From a bacterium (GTDB lineage: Bacteria; Bacillota; Sulfobacillia; UBA995), in contig JAVHLP010000005.1 of NCBI GenBank assembly GCA_031082145.1, positions 98,676 through 162,675 on the forward strand: a stretch of DNA of 64,000 bases, written 5' to 3'. Shown one piece after another: positions 1-8,818 of the stretch. The number at the start of each line of letters is the position of its first letter. Position 1 is the first letter of the stretch. The notes below the pieces were generated by a model that saw only the letters and a program-made list of their open reading frames with translations, searched no databases and was not told the DNA's origin. The translations under genes and the position numbers were made by a program.

Positions 1-912
1 TCCCCACAGAGCACCCACCGGCATGGCGTTGAAGACGGCGGTCAGGGCCACGAAGATGAGGCCGGGGCCGACTTCGGGTTCGATGTTGAAGGCAAAGAGG
101 GCGGGTATGACCACCAGCCCTGCCAGCAGGGCCACCAGGAGGTCGGCCAGGCTAATGTAGACGGCACTGGACGGGATGCTGTGCCGGGACCGCAGGTAGC
201 TCCCGTAGGTTATGGTGGCCCCCATACCCAGGCTGAAACTGAAGAAGACCTGCCCCACCGCTTGCAGCGCCACAGCCGGAGTGATCACTTCCAGCCGCGG
301 CCGCAGGAACCAGGCGAAGCCGGCCGGGGCCCCGGGGAGGATCAGGATCCGGCCCAGCAGGATCAGCAGGATCAGCACGATGCCGGGCATCAGCACCCGG
401 CTCCAGCGCTCGATTCCGTCCCGCACCCCCAGGGCCACCACGGCGCCGGTGACGGCCAGGAAGCTGGCCTGGCCGGCCAGGGGGAGGACCGGGTGGCCGG
501 AGATGGCCGCGAAGACGCCGGCGAGCTGCTCCGGCCCCAACCCGGAGAACCGCCCGAGAACGCTGGCCACCAGGTAGATTCCGACCCAACCGGCGATAAC
601 GGAGTAGTAGGACAGGATGACCACCACGGCCACCAGGCTGAGAACTCCGGTCAGCCACCAGGGTGTTCGCGGGGACAGCCGGAGGAAGGCCCCGACCACA
701 TCGCGCTGGGTGCGCCGGCCCAGGGCCAGCTCGGCCATCATCAGCGGCAGGCCCAGCAACACGATGGCAAGCAGGTACAGCAACACAAAGGCGCCACCCC
801 CGGAGGTCGCCACCGCCGTGGGGAAGCGCCACACATTGCCTAACCCCACCGCCGACCCCACCGCGGCCAGGATGAACCCGGCCGAGGTCCGCCAGTGCTC
901 CCGCTCGCCCGT
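1..912 (-). CDS. Sodium-dependent transporter, NSS/SNF family (C-terminal part outside window)
   Basis: Integral membrane symporter of the neurotransmitter:sodium symporter (LeuT) family, coupling Na+ to uptake of amino acids or amines. Reading the minus strand gives the family signature of helix 1 (GFILAAVGSAVGLGNVWRFP), then alternating hydrophobic helices, QAVGQVFFSFSLGMGATITY, and FNIEPEVGPGLIFVALTAVF just before the window edge. The frame is open to base 1, so the gene continues leftward. The start is odd: the upstream in-frame stop (TAG, 933-931) is only seven codons before ACG at 912, and no ATG, GTG or TTG lies between them. A GGGAGG ribosome site sits at the right distance for GTC/ACG. 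The start chosen is therefore tentative. Substrate unknown. Confidence 0.85.
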
Positions 913-1044
913 GACCGCCGCCTCCCGTGCCTAGTCCTATGCCGGGCCGCGGCAACTCATCCGGCCGGTTATCCCCGGGTGGCCCCCCGCCCCGGCAGGA
1001 ACACCCTGCCGGGCGCCGGAATACATAGCCGGGAGGGGTCGGCG

Positions 1045-2049
1045 GTGAGCATCCGCCTCCAGATCGAGAAGCGAGAGGCGGCCGTTCTGGCGCCCGCAGC
1101 CACCCTGTCGGCCCGCAGTTGCGGCCGCGTCTGGTCCGAGCCGGAGTGTGAGATCCGCACCGCTTTCCAGCGTGATCGGGACCGCATCATCCACTCCAAG
1201 GCTTTCCGCCGGCTAAAGGACAAGACCCAGGTCTTCCTGGTGGCTCACGGCGACCACTACCGTACGCGGCTCACCCATTCCCTGGAGGTGGCCCAGATCG
1301 CCCGCACCATCGCCAAGGCCCTCCGGCTCAACGAGGATCTGACCGAAGCCATTGCCCTGGGGCACGATCTGGGGCACACGCCGTTCGGCCACTCCGGCGA
1401 GGACGCCCTTGACCACGAGGTTCCGGGCGGATTCCGCCACGCGGAACAGGGTCTCCGGGTGGTGGACCTACTGGAACAGGGCGATCCGAGGCGGCCCGGC
1501 CTCAACCTGACCCACGAGGTGCGGGATGGGATAGCGGCCCACGGCGGTGGAGGGAGTCCCCTGACCCCGGAGGGGCGACTGGTGCAGTTATGCGATCGGG
1601 TGGCCTATATCAACCATGATATCGACGATGCCCTGCGGGGAGGCATAATCCGGCCGGACGAACTTCCCCCGGCTCCGCTCAAGGCTCTGGGCCACCGGCA
1701 CTCGGAGCGGATCCACACCATGGTCAAGGACATCATCCACTCCACCCAGGACGGGAAGGTGAGAATGAGTGATCCCGTAGCCCGGGCCTGCCGGGAACTC
1801 AGGGAGTTCCTGTTCGAGCGGGTGTACGCGAATTCCGAGGCCAAGGAGGAGGAAGTGAAGGCGAAGGCGGTTGTAGTGTCCCTCTATCGCCTCTACCGAG
1901 ACAAGCCGTCGCTCTTGGAGGCGGAGATGGCCGGTCGGCCAGGTGACTCGCCCGCCAGGGCGGCCTGTGATCACGTGGCGGGAATGACCGACCGCTATGC
2001 CATAGCCACCTACACCCGCCACTTTCTACCTCTTCCCTGGCGGCGGTAG
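1045..2049 (+). CDS. dgt: Deoxyguanosinetriphosphate triphosphohydrolase-like HD-domain protein
   Basis: Predicted cytoplasmic dNTP triphosphohydrolase that splits dGTP (or other dNTPs) to nucleoside and tripolyphosphate. The 334-residue product carries the HD-domain metal ligands in RTRLTHSLEV and LGHDLGHTPFGH, preceded by IHSKAFRRLKDKTQVF, typical of the dGTPase-like family. The frame is open further upstream to 895, but GTG 1045 is preferred because GGGAGGGG lies six bases before it and homology begins here. It precedes dnaG by 18 bp and sigA follows, a gene order common in clostridial Bacillota, so the three probably share transcription. Confidence 0.9.
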   Translation: MSIRLQIEKREAAVLAPAATLSARSCGRVWSEPECEIRTAFQRDRDRIIHSKAFRRLKDKTQVFLVAHGDHYRTRLTHSLEVAQIARTIAKALRLNEDLTEAIALGHDLGHTPFGHSGEDALDHEVPGGFRHAEQGLRVVDLLEQGDPRRPGLNLTHEVRDGIAAHGGGGSPLTPEGRLVQLCDRVAYINHDIDDALRGGIIRPDELPPAPLKALGHRHSERIHTMVKDIIHSTQDGKVRMSDPVARACRELREFLFERVYANSEAKEEEVKAKAVVVSLYRLYRDKPSLLEAEMAGRPGDSPARAACDHVAGMTDRYAIATYTRHFLPLPWRR

Positions 2050-2067
2050 TCCCCAGGAGGTGAGGAC

Positions 2068-3840
2068 GTGTCGAGGGTTCCACGCGAGGTCATAGAAGAA
2101 GTCCGGTCCCGCACCGACATTGTCCAGGTCATCTCCCCCTACGTGAACCTCCGCCGGACGGGGAAGAACTACCTCGGCCTGTGCCCGTTTCACACCGAGA
2201 AGACTCCCTCTTTCACGGTGAACCCGGAGAAAGGCATCTTCTACTGCTTCGGCTGCCAGGCCGGCGGCAGCGTCTTCAACTTCCTCATGCTCCGGGAGAA
2301 CCTGAGCTTCCCCGAGGCCCTCCGCCTCCTGGCGGAACGGGCCGGGATCACCATTCCCGAGAAGCCGCGGACCCCCGAGGAGGAGCGCCGAGCCCAGGAG
2401 CGGGAACGGGTCCACGAAGCGCTCGAACTGGCGGCCACCTTCTACCACCACTCGCTACTGAAGACGAAGGAAGGGGGCGTGGCCCGGGGCTACCTGGACC
2501 GGCGGGGTGTCGGTGCCGGCTCCACCGCGCTCTTCCGGCTTGGCTACGCGCCCGCAGGCTGGTCCAGCCTGCTCGACGTCCTGCGGCGCCGGGGCTTCAA
2601 CCTGGACGACCTGGAGAAGGCCGGCCTGGTCGTGGCCCGGGATGCCCGGCACTACGACCGGTTCCGGGACCGGCTGGTATTTCCCATCACCAGCCCCTGG
2701 GGCCGGGTTGTGGGTTTCGGGGCCCGGGCCCTGGGGGACGAGGAGCCAAAGTACCTGAACTCGCCGGAGACGCCCGTCTTCAGCAAAGGGAGGCTGCTCT
2801 ACGGGCTGCACCTGGCCCGCGAGGAGATCCGCTCCCGCGGCCAGGCCGTGCTGGTAGAGGGCTACATGGACGTGATCGCCTGCCGTCAAGCCGGCCTGGG
2901 CCACGCCGTGGCTTCCCTCGGCACCGCTTTCACCCGTGAGCAGGCCCGCCTGCTCCTCCAGCTCTGTAGCGACGCGGTACTGGCCTATGACGCCGACGCC
3001 GCCGGGACCACCGCCACCCTGCGCGGCCTGGGCCTGCTCCGGGAAGTCGGCTGCACTGTCCGGGTAGCCTTGCTTCCCGAAGGCAGGGATCCCGACGACT
3101 GCCTCCGCGAGATGGGCGGCAAGGCCTTCGAGGCACTGCTGGCCCAGGCCCTGCCCCTGCCCGACTACCACTTCCGGCTGGCTTGCCAGGGAGCCGACCT
3201 CGGCACGGTGGAAGGGAAGCTAGCCGTCTCCCGGGCCCTGGTTCCCGTACTGGCGCAGATCGAGGACGAAGTGGAGCGGGCCGCCTATTTGGAGAAGTTC
3301 TCCCTGGCCCTCGGGGTCAGCGCCAACGCCCTCCCGGACGAATTACGGCGCTACCGGCGACGATCGGTCAAGGAGCGGGATAGCAGGGCTGCCCAGGGGG
3401 ATAATGCTGGAAGGGCCGGGCAGGTGGACGTCGCCCGCCGGGCGGCGGACGAACTGCTCCGGGCGATGGCAGCCGATCCCGCCCTGGCGCGCAAGGTGGC
3501 CGAACGCGCCGGGCTCGATGTTTTCGAGGACCCGGCGCACCGGGAAATCGCCGCCGGGCTGATGAGGGCCGGCGAGGGTGGCGAGCTCACACCGGCGGAG
3601 TTGCTCGAGTCCCTGGACGACCCGACAGCGCGGTCGGTGGTTGCCGGCGCCCAATTGCAGGAATACTCGCCTGAGGTTCTGGCCCGGGTGGTGGAAGACT
3701 GCCTGGGCAAACTCAGAAGGCACCGGCGAGACCAGAGAAAGCACGAGATCGTACGGGAAATCGGTCGACGGGAAGCGAGCGGGGAAGGAATACCCAAGTC
3801 CCTGCTGGAAGAACTACAAGACCTTCTCACGGAAGGGTGA
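2068..3840 (+). CDS. dnaG: DNA primase
   Basis: Synthesises RNA primers at the replication fork together with DnaB helicase. The 590-residue length is normal. The N-terminal CHC2 zinc-binding domain is complete (C39, H42, C60, C63 in LCPFH and YCFGC), followed by the catalytic core domain and a Toprim domain with VEGYMD near residue 262 and the acidic AYDADAAG segment. The C-terminal third is helical and would bind the helicase. GTG 2068 follows AGGAGG at a suitable distance. Located between dgt and sigA in the classical macromolecular synthesis arrangement. Confidence 0.97.
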   Translation: MSRVPREVIEEVRSRTDIVQVISPYVNLRRTGKNYLGLCPFHTEKTPSFTVNPEKGIFYCFGCQAGGSVFNFLMLRENLSFPEALRLLAERAGITIPEKPRTPEEERRAQERERVHEALELAATFYHHSLLKTKEGGVARGYLDRRGVGAGSTALFRLGYAPAGWSSLLDVLRRRGFNLDDLEKAGLVVARDARHYDRFRDRLVFPITSPWGRVVGFGARALGDEEPKYLNSPETPVFSKGRLLYGLHLAREEIRSRGQAVLVEGYMDVIACRQAGLGHAVASLGTAFTREQARLLLQLCSDAVLAYDADAAGTTATLRGLGLLREVGCTVRVALLPEGRDPDDCLREMGGKAFEALLAQALPLPDYHFRLACQGADLGTVEGKLAVSRALVPVLAQIEDEVERAAYLEKFSLALGVSANALPDELRRYRRRSVKERDSRAAQGDNAGRAGQVDVARRAADELLRAMAADPALARKVAERAGLDVFEDPAHREIAAGLMRAGEGGELTPAELLESLDDPTARSVVAGAQLQEYSPEVLARVVEDCLGKLRRHRRDQRKHEIVREIGRREASGEGIPKSLLEELQDLLTEG

Positions 3841-3993
3841 GGGGCAGGCGGCCTCGCGGCAAGCCAGCGGTTTCGCCGCGGCCGGATGACTGCTCCCTTT
3901 TAGGTTTGGAAGGTCGGCGGTCCCCCGCCCGGGAATAAGATCTCCACGGGGCCACGCGGTGTGCAGGAAGCGGGACCAGACAGGTTAGGAGCC

Positions 3994-5097
3994 ATGGCCA
4001 GGGTGACGAATAGCCGGGAGTTCAAGAGTGATTCGGTCAAGGAGCTCATCCAGCGGGGCAGGAAGCAGGGCCTGCTTACGTACGGTGAGATCATGGATAC
4101 GCTCCAGGGCGAGGAACTCACGGCCGACCAGATAGACGATCTTTACGAGACCCTGGCCGAGGAAGGCATCGACATCGTGAGCGATGCCACCGAGGTGCAG
4201 GCGCCCGCCGCCCACCCCCGGCCCGATGGCGAGGTAGAAGACGCCGAACTGGCCGTTCCCGAAGGGGTGGCCATCGACGACCCGGTCCGGATGTACCTGA
4301 AGGAGATCGGCCGGGTACCCCTGCTCACAGCCCAGAACGAGGTCGACCTGGCCAAGCGGATCGAGGCCGGCGACGAAGACGCCAAGCGGCAGCTGGCCGA
4401 GGCCAACCTCCGGCTGGTGGTGTCCATAGCCAAGCGCTACGTCGGTCGCGGCATGCTCTTCCTGGATCTCATCCAGGAGGGCAACCTCGGGCTGATCAAG
4501 GCGGTGGAGAAGTTCGACTACCGCAAGGGCTATAAATTCAGCACTTACGCCACCTGGTGGATTCGCCAGGCGATCACCCGGGCCATTGCCGACCAGGCCC
4601 GCACCATCCGCATTCCCGTACACATGGTTGAGACCATCAACAAGCTGATCCGGGTGTCCCGCCAACTCCTGCAGGAACTCGGCCGCGAGCCCACCCCGGA
4701 GGAGATCGCGCAGGAGATGGGCACACCCGTGGACCGGGTGCGCGAGATCCAGAAGATAGCCCAGGAGCCGGTCTCCCTGGAGACGCCCATCGGCGAGGAA
4801 GAAGACAGCCATCTGGGTGACTTCATCCCCGACGACGAGGCGCCCGCCCCCGCCGAGGCCGCCTCCTTCATGCTGCTCAAGGAACAGCTGGAAGAAGTCC
4901 TGGAGACCCTCACCCCCCGCGAGGAGAAGGTCCTCCGCCTGCGCTTCGGCCTTGATGACGGCCGGGCCCGCACCCTGGAAGAGGTGGGCTGCGTCTTCGG
5001 CGTCACCCGGGAGCGCATCCGGCAGATCGAGGCCAAGGCGCTTCGCAAGCTGCGGCATCCCAGCCGGTCCAAGAAACTCAAGGATTACCTGGACTAG
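3994..5097 (+). CDS. sigA: RNA polymerase primary sigma factor (RpoD/SigA)
   Basis: Housekeeping sigma factor that directs RNA polymerase to -35/-10 promoters. The product (367 residues from ATG 3994) has the N-terminal sigma 1.1-like region, region 1.2 ([16 protein letters not shown]), region 2 with [20 protein letters not shown] and [20 protein letters not shown], region 3, and region 4 with the -35 recognition helix [20 protein letters not shown]. An in-frame GTG at 3961 would add 11 residues. ATG 3994 is preferred because a TAGGAG box lies just before it. It is the last protein gene before the tRNA cluster. Confidence 0.97.
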   Translation: MARVTNSREFKSDSVKELIQRGRKQGLLTYGEIMDTLQGEELTADQIDDLYETLAEEGIDIVSDATEVQAPAAHPRPDGEVEDAELAVPEGVAIDDPVRMYLKEIGRVPLLTAQNEVDLAKRIEAGDEDAKRQLAEANLRLVVSIAKRYVGRGMLFLDLIQEGNLGLIKAVEKFDYRKGYKFSTYATWWIRQAITRAIADQARTIRIPVHMVETINKLIRVSRQLLQELGREPTPEEIAQEMGTPVDRVREIQKIAQEPVSLETPIGEEEDSHLGDFIPDDEAPAPAEAASFMLLKEQLEEVLETLTPREEKVLRLRFGLDDGRARTLEEVGCVFGVTRERIRQIEAKALRKLRHPSRSKKLKDYLD

Positions 5098-5114
5098 GGC
5101 ATTTCCCGCATGCG

Positions 5115-5143
5115 TTGACCGTGGTCCGGTCATGGCTTATAAT
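5115..5143 (+). promoter_or_regulatory. Promoter for tRNA-Asn
   Basis: TTGACC (5115-5120) and TATAAT (5138-5143) separated by 17 bp, ending 11 bases before the first base of tRNA-Asn. This is the spacing expected of a vegetative sigma-A promoter. Confidence 0.8.
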
Positions 5144-5154
5144 GTTGATGTCGC

Positions 5155-5231
5155 TGCGGAGTAGCTCAACGGTAGAGCAGCCGGCTGTTAACCGGAAGGC
5201 TTTGAGGGTTCGAGTCCCTCCTCCGCAGCCA
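5155..5231 (+). tRNA. tRNA-Asn (anticodon GTT)
   Basis: Complete cloverleaf. Acceptor TGCGGAG pairs with CTCCGCA, the D-arm contains AGCTCAACGGTAGAGC, the anticodon loop is CTGTTAA with GTT, the T-arm is GAGGG-TTCGAGT-CCCTC, the discriminator is G, and CCA is encoded at 5229-5231. Confidence 0.95.
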
Positions 5232-5239
5232 GAAAACCC

Positions 5240-5257
5240 AGGCCTCGCGGCCTTTTC
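5240..5257 (+). terminator. Rho-independent terminator after tRNA-Asn
   Basis: Short hairpin AGGCC-TCGC-GGCCT followed by TTTCTGTTCT, placed between tRNA-Asn and the promoter of the next tRNA unit. Confidence 0.6.
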
Positions 5258-5264
5258 TGTTCTC

Positions 5265-5292
5265 TTGCCACTCCGGCATGGTGTGGTATAAT
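5265..5292 (+). promoter_or_regulatory. Promoter for tRNA-Met/Glu/Val unit
   Basis: TTGCCA (5265-5270) and TATAAT (5287-5292) with a 16-bp spacer. The three following tRNA genes are close together and probably co-transcribed from it. Confidence 0.7.
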
Positions 5293-5315
5293 TCTAGGTG
5301 CCTGAGGTAGCGAGT

Positions 5316-5390
5316 GCGTCCGTAGCTCAGCGGTAGAGCAGCCGGCTCATAACCGGTCGGTCGCAGGTTCGAACCCTGCCGGGCGCACCA
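5316..5390 (+). tRNA. tRNA-Met (anticodon CAT)
   Basis: Acceptor GCGTCCG pairs with CGGGCGC. The anticodon loop is CTCATAA (CAT), the T-arm is GCAGG-TTCGAAC-CCTGC, the discriminator is A, and CCA is encoded. The acceptor closes with a normal G-C pair, so an elongator Met is more likely than an initiator. A tRNA-Ile2 with a lysidine-modified CAT cannot be excluded by eye. Confidence 0.9.
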
Positions 5391-5409
5391 GGTTCTGAGC
5401 GGTCAAGTC

Positions 5410-5484
5410 GGGGCTATGGTCTAGTGGTGAGGACACCACCCTTTCAAGGTGGTATCACGGGTTCGAGTCCCGTTAGCCCCACCA
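5410..5484 (+). tRNA. tRNA-Glu (anticodon TTC)
   Basis: Acceptor GGGGCTA pairs with TAGCCCC. The anticodon arm is CCACC-CTTTCAA-GGTGG with TTC, the T-loop is TTCGAGT, and CCA is encoded at 5482-5484. Confidence 0.95.
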
Positions 5485-5492
5485 GATTGCGT

Positions 5493-5567
5493 GGGCGGTT
5501 GGCTCAGGGGCAGAGCGCCTGACTCACATTCAGGAGGTCACTGGTTCAAATCCAGTACCGCCCACCA
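5493..5567 (+). tRNA. tRNA-Val (anticodon CAC), prophage integration target
   Basis: Acceptor GGGCGGT pairs with ACCGCCC. The anticodon arm is CCTGA-CTCACAT-TCAGG with CAC, the T-arm is CTGG-TTCAAAT-CCAG, and CCA is encoded at 5565-5567. From 5521 onward the gene is identical to 55448-55495, which marks it as the prophage attachment site. The gene remains intact because the element restores its 3' end. Confidence 0.95.
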
Positions 5568-5568
5568 T
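5521..5568. repeat. attL core (48-bp direct repeat, copy 1)
   Basis: Identical over 48 bases to 55448-55495. It spans the anticodon loop to the CCA end of tRNA-Val plus one base. The integrase gene begins 46 bases further and reads toward it. Confidence 0.95.
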
Positions 5569-5601
5569 GAATCAGAGCTTATAGCAGGGATAGGAAGATG
5601 T

Positions 5602-5629
5602 GAGGCGGCCGAGTCAGTCCGGCCGCCTC
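5602..5629. terminator. Hairpin between tRNA-Val and integrase 3' end
   Basis: Perfect 9-bp stem GAGGCGGCC / GGCCGCCTC with a 10-base loop. It overlaps the last codons of the integrase and has no long T-tract on either side. It may act as a two-way terminator separating the tRNA unit from the leftward integrase transcript. Confidence 0.45.
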
Positions 5630-6798
5630 CGGCTTTCGGTGCCCAATCGGTGCCCGATGGTCGCGTCGATGGCGTCCGCCGCCTCCCGCTGGAGCGTGGG
5701 CACGACATGGGAGTAGATGTCCAGGGTGGTGCTAACCGCCTCGTGACCCAGCCGCTCCTGGACGACCTTGGGATGGACTCCTTGAGCGAGTAGCCAGGTG
5801 GCGTGAGCGTGCCGGAGGTCGTGGAAGCGGAAGCCACCGAGGCCAGCCTGCAGGGAGATCGCCCGGAACCGGTGGCTGACCGCATCCGGGTAGATCCGGG
5901 AGCCGTCTGCGTTGCAGAACACGAGGTCTTGGTCCTGATAGGTCGGTCCGGCCCGCAGGCGGTCCTCAAGCTGGCGCCGGCGAAGGTCCCGCAGGAGCTG
6001 CACGGCGGCCACAGGCAATGCCACCTGCCGCCGGCTGCGCTTTGTCTTGGGGGCCTCTGCCGGTGCAGATCCCCCAGGCACCCGGGCCAGGGCCCGGTAC
6101 ACCTGGACGACGCGCCGCTCAAGGTCGACGGCCTCCCAGGTCAGGGCCAGGAGCTCCCCCCGACGCATCCCCGTCATGAGCGCGAACTGGACGAGAGTCT
6201 CGTCCCGGTGCCCCCTGGCCGCCTCGAGCAGCCTGGTCAGGGCGTCGGGCCTTAGCATCGGCGGTTGTCGGCGTCGAGGCCTCGGCACGTCTACTGCGTC
6301 GGCCGGGTTGCGCACGATGAGGAGCCAGCGGACTGCCTGACGCAGGGCTGAGTGGAGCACCACATGGACGAGCTGGACGCTCCGGGGGCTGAGTGAGCCA
6401 GTCCCGTCAAGCCGGCCATCCTCGAGCAGGCGGCTGTAGAGCTCCTGGATCTGCAGCGGCTGCAACGCCGACAGCCGGACGTGGCCCAGCGCGGGGACGA
6501 TGTGGCGCTCCGCCACCCGCGCGTAGTCCTCCAGCGTACGTGGCCGGACACGCTGCCCGGGGCCATCAGCCAGCCACCTGCGGAGGTACTCGCCCAGAGT
6601 GAGCTTCGTGGGCTCCACGTAGGTCCCCGCCTCGACCTCGGCGAGTAGGCGCCGGAGTTCCGCTTCCGCCTGACGCTTCGTTGCCCCCTTGACGGTGCGC
6701 CTTATCCGCTGACGCTGGCCGGTGGCGGAGTCCCTGCCGAGGTCGATGACGATGCTCCAGGCGTTCTTCGAGCGCTTCTCGACGTGGCCGGTCGGCAC
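5614..6798 (-). CDS. int: Prophage tyrosine recombinase (integrase)
   Basis: Site-specific recombinase for integration at tRNA-Val. The 394-residue product has an N-terminal AP2-like arm-binding segment, a SAM-like core-binding domain (about 65-165) and the catalytic domain. The catalytic residues visible are R212 in TGMRRGELL, H326 and R329 in FHDLRHAHAT, H352, and the nucleophile Y362 in TLDIYSHVV. GTG 6798 follows GGGAGGAGGTGA. The 3' end encodes one of the two candidate arm-site clusters (5637-5655). Confidence 0.95.
   Translation of the reverse strand: MPTGHVEKRSKNAWSIVIDLGRDSATGQRQRIRRTVKGATKRQAEAELRRLLAEVEAGTYVEPTKLTLGEYLRRWLADGPGQRVRPRTLEDYARVAERHIVPALGHVRLSALQPLQIQELYSRLLEDGRLDGTGSLSPRSVQLVHVVLHSALRQAVRWLLIVRNPADAVDVPRPRRRQPPMLRPDALTRLLEAARGHRDETLVQFALMTGMRRGELLALTWEAVDLERRVVQVYRALARVPGGSAPAEAPKTKRSRRQVALPVAAVQLLRDLRRRQLEDRLRAGPTYQDQDLVFCNADGSRIYPDAVSHRFRAISLQAGLGGFRFHDLRHAHATWLLAQGVHPKVVQERLGHEAVSTTLDIYSHVVPTLQREAADAIDATIGHRLGTESRRRPD
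5637..5655. repeat. Candidate integrase arm-type sites, left end
   Basis: Direct repeat CGGTGCCCAATCGGTGCCC. The same pair with one extra A occurs at the right end (55323-55342). Short tandem sites close to both attachment cores are typical of arm-binding sites. Confidence 0.55.
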
Positions 6799-6850
6799 GG
6801 TAGCTCACCTCCTCCCGCGAGGTCCTACAGGCCCAGTAGCTGCTTCTTGA

Positions 6851-8548
6851 CTAGAACGGCAACCTGATCTGTCGTTCCCAGTCCAGAGTCTGGACCCGAG
6901 ACGGGGTGCTAAACGCCTGCTTGCCCAGCAGGTCCCCTATGGTCCTGATCTGCAGTCGGGGATAGGCTATACCGAGATAGTCGCACATGCCGGCGCTGCC
7001 GGCTGCCTCCCTCATGCCCCGCGTGGGCTCGTTCAGGCACACCAGCCCGCCGAGCATCGCCCCCTGCTGGCCGCCAATGGTTCCAGCCAGTTCACGCACA
7101 ATGGCAGGGCTTAGCTTGCCGCCCTTGACGGATAGGACCATGTGCTTGAGACCGCTCGAGGTCTCAAAGTAGATGCGCCCGTCTACTCCCCTGTCTCCAG
7201 ACAGCCGGGTGCTGCAGAAGCCGCCTGCTAGCTCGACTGCCCAATGCTGGAACTGCAGGGGCTCGTGCCGGAACAGCTCGCGGGCTGCCTCCACGCTTCG
7301 CGGCACGCCCGTCATCTCATAATCCCTTCCCTCTTCCAAGCCATACCTCTTGCGCAATACATCGCGCACCAACTGCACCGAGAGGATGGCGATGTCACAC
7401 CCGATCCATCTACGCCCAAGCTCCTGCGCCGCATAGATCGCGCTGCCGCATCCGCAGAACGGGTCGAAGACGTAATCGCCCTCGTTGCTGGAGGCCTGGA
7501 TAATCCGCTTGAGGAGAGCAATCGGCTTCTGGGTCGGAAACCCAAGCCGTTCTTTGGCTTGGGAGTTGATCGGGGGTACGTCCAAGATGACATCCTGGGC
7601 GGACTGTCCCTCCGGCAGGTGCAGCTTGAACCGAGGGATCCCGGTGCCTCCACGCTTTCTGGGGAAGACTATAAAGCCGTGCTCGTACAATAAATCCAGC
7701 TGGGCATGCAGTTCATCAGGAACATCGATGCCATCTGCCCTGAGCTCTGCAAGGCCAGCTCGCGGCACGACCCAGTGACGACCGGCTGTTGTTGGGTCAT
7801 AGCCGCGCCAAGGCTGCCCTGACGGCCCGTTCGTGGTCCCCGGCCCGGTCAGCACGACGAGTTGATAGCGCCCCCGAGCATCCGATTGCCGGTACTTCTC
7901 GGCTACATAGCCAGGGGCATGGGCCTGAAGGACCCTGTTCCAGGTGTATCTGTCCGACTTCGTGTAGAAGAGCAGAACGTCATGAACATCTCCCCAGCGG
8001 CGTGCCGAGCCATGTGAGAACGTTCTCTTCCAGATCACCTCGTTGCGGAAGTTGGCGTGGCCAAACAGGCCGTCCAGGATGACTTTCATATAGTGGCTGG
8101 CGGTGGGATCACAATGCAGATAGAGCGAGCCGGTCGGCTTGAGCAGGCTACGCATCTCGAGCAGGCGAAAAGTCATGTAGACGAGGTAGGCCAGCATGCG
8201 CGGCTGGGTGTTCCGCAAGGCGCTGATCCACGCATCCCAGAACCGTACGAGGTCATGGTCGACACCGTGCCTGCGAAGCACTATAGGCATGCTGCGGACC
8301 ATCTCTTGCTTTTCCTCGTCGAGTTCCCAGGCGTCGCAGAATGCCTCTTCCTGTTCCGGAACAGGCGCACCCGTCGCCTTCCGGTAGATGAGGTTGTAGG
8401 TCCGCTGGCTGTTAAATGGGGGATCCAGATACAGCAGGTCAACGCAGGCACTAGGCAACTTCCGCATTATCGTGAGATTGTCGCCGTAGAACAGCTGGTT
8501 TGGTCGGGTTGGCCCTGACTCTGGGAGGCCCTCAAGCAAGTCACGCAT
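6851..8548 (-). CDS. DNA methyltransferase fused to a PD-(D/E)XK nuclease-like domain
   Basis: 565 residues. The N-terminal two thirds is a beta-class amino-methyltransferase: the catalytic motif LDPPF (42-46) comes first, and the AdoMet-binding motif FDPFCGCGSAIYAAQELG follows near residue 358. In between lies LLKPTGSLYLHCDPTASHY. The C-terminal domain (about 430-510) has QFQHWAVELAGG, then DRGVDGRIYF and VLSVKGGK, the D...(x)K pattern of Mrr-like endonucleases. A single protein with both activities would act like a type IIG/IIL restriction-modification enzyme; solitary methylation is also possible. ATG 8548 is near the prophage left end, leftward, downstream of the repressor block. No separate restriction gene is adjacent. 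Confidence 0.85.
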   Translation of the reverse strand: MRDLLEGLPESGPTRPNQLFYGDNLTIMRKLPSACVDLLYLDPPFNSQRTYNLIYRKATGAPVPEQEEAFCDAWELDEEKQEMVRSMPIVLRRHGVDHDLVRFWDAWISALRNTQPRMLAYLVYMTFRLLEMRSLLKPTGSLYLHCDPTASHYMKVILDGLFGHANFRNEVIWKRTFSHGSARRWGDVHDVLLFYTKSDRYTWNRVLQAHAPGYVAEKYRQSDARGRYQLVVLTGPGTTNGPSGQPWRGYDPTTAGRHWVVPRAGLAELRADGIDVPDELHAQLDLLYEHGFIVFPRKRGGTGIPRFKLHLPEGQSAQDVILDVPPINSQAKERLGFPTQKPIALLKRIIQASSNEGDYVFDPFCGCGSAIYAAQELGRRWIGCDIAILSVQLVRDVLRKRYGLEEGRDYEMTGVPRSVEAARELFRHEPLQFQHWAVELAGGFCSTRLSGDRGVDGRIYFETSSGLKHMVLSVKGGKLSPAIVRELAGTIGGQQGAMLGGLVCLNEPTRGMREAAGSAGMCDYLGIAYPRLQIRTIGDLLGKQAFSTPSRVQTLDWERQIRLPF

Positions 8549-8745
8549 GTCGCCGTCACCCCACTCTACGGGGGCCTGCCATGTGCCTCATCCGCTAGGC
8601 GCTGCGGCTGAAGGCCCCATGCCTCGGCCATCGCTTCAGTCGGAGCTTTCCACAATTGTCCTCGCGAACCTCCTTGAGGGTGCCCCTTTCTCGGACCCAT
8701 GTCCTCCTCCGCCAGAGACACGTTGCTGCGCAGTTACGCGCCAGC

Positions 8746-8818
8746 TTGAGTTCCCCCAGCCTCAGCCGCATCGCCTCTCTCAATACACCGACCATCCTGG
8801 AGAGCGCCGGCACTCCTG
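8746..8818 (-). pseudogene. Relic of an ImmA/IrrE protease C-terminus
   Basis: The minus strand reads VPALSRMVGVLREAMRLRLG, nearly the same as VPALARMFGVSREALRLRLG in the intact ImmA-like gene at 11009-11587. The DNA is about 80 percent alike to 11141-11208. No HExxH part precedes it. The 8549-9047 stretch holds this relic plus the doubtful ORF 8780-9070 and nothing else that could be recognised. Confidence 0.6.

Noticed and set aside
152-955. A 267-codon frame opposite/overlapping the transporter with an ATG upstream
   Set aside because: It is the transporter DNA in a shifted frame; the product is glycine/arginine/proline-rich and lacks the membrane helices seen in the correct frame.
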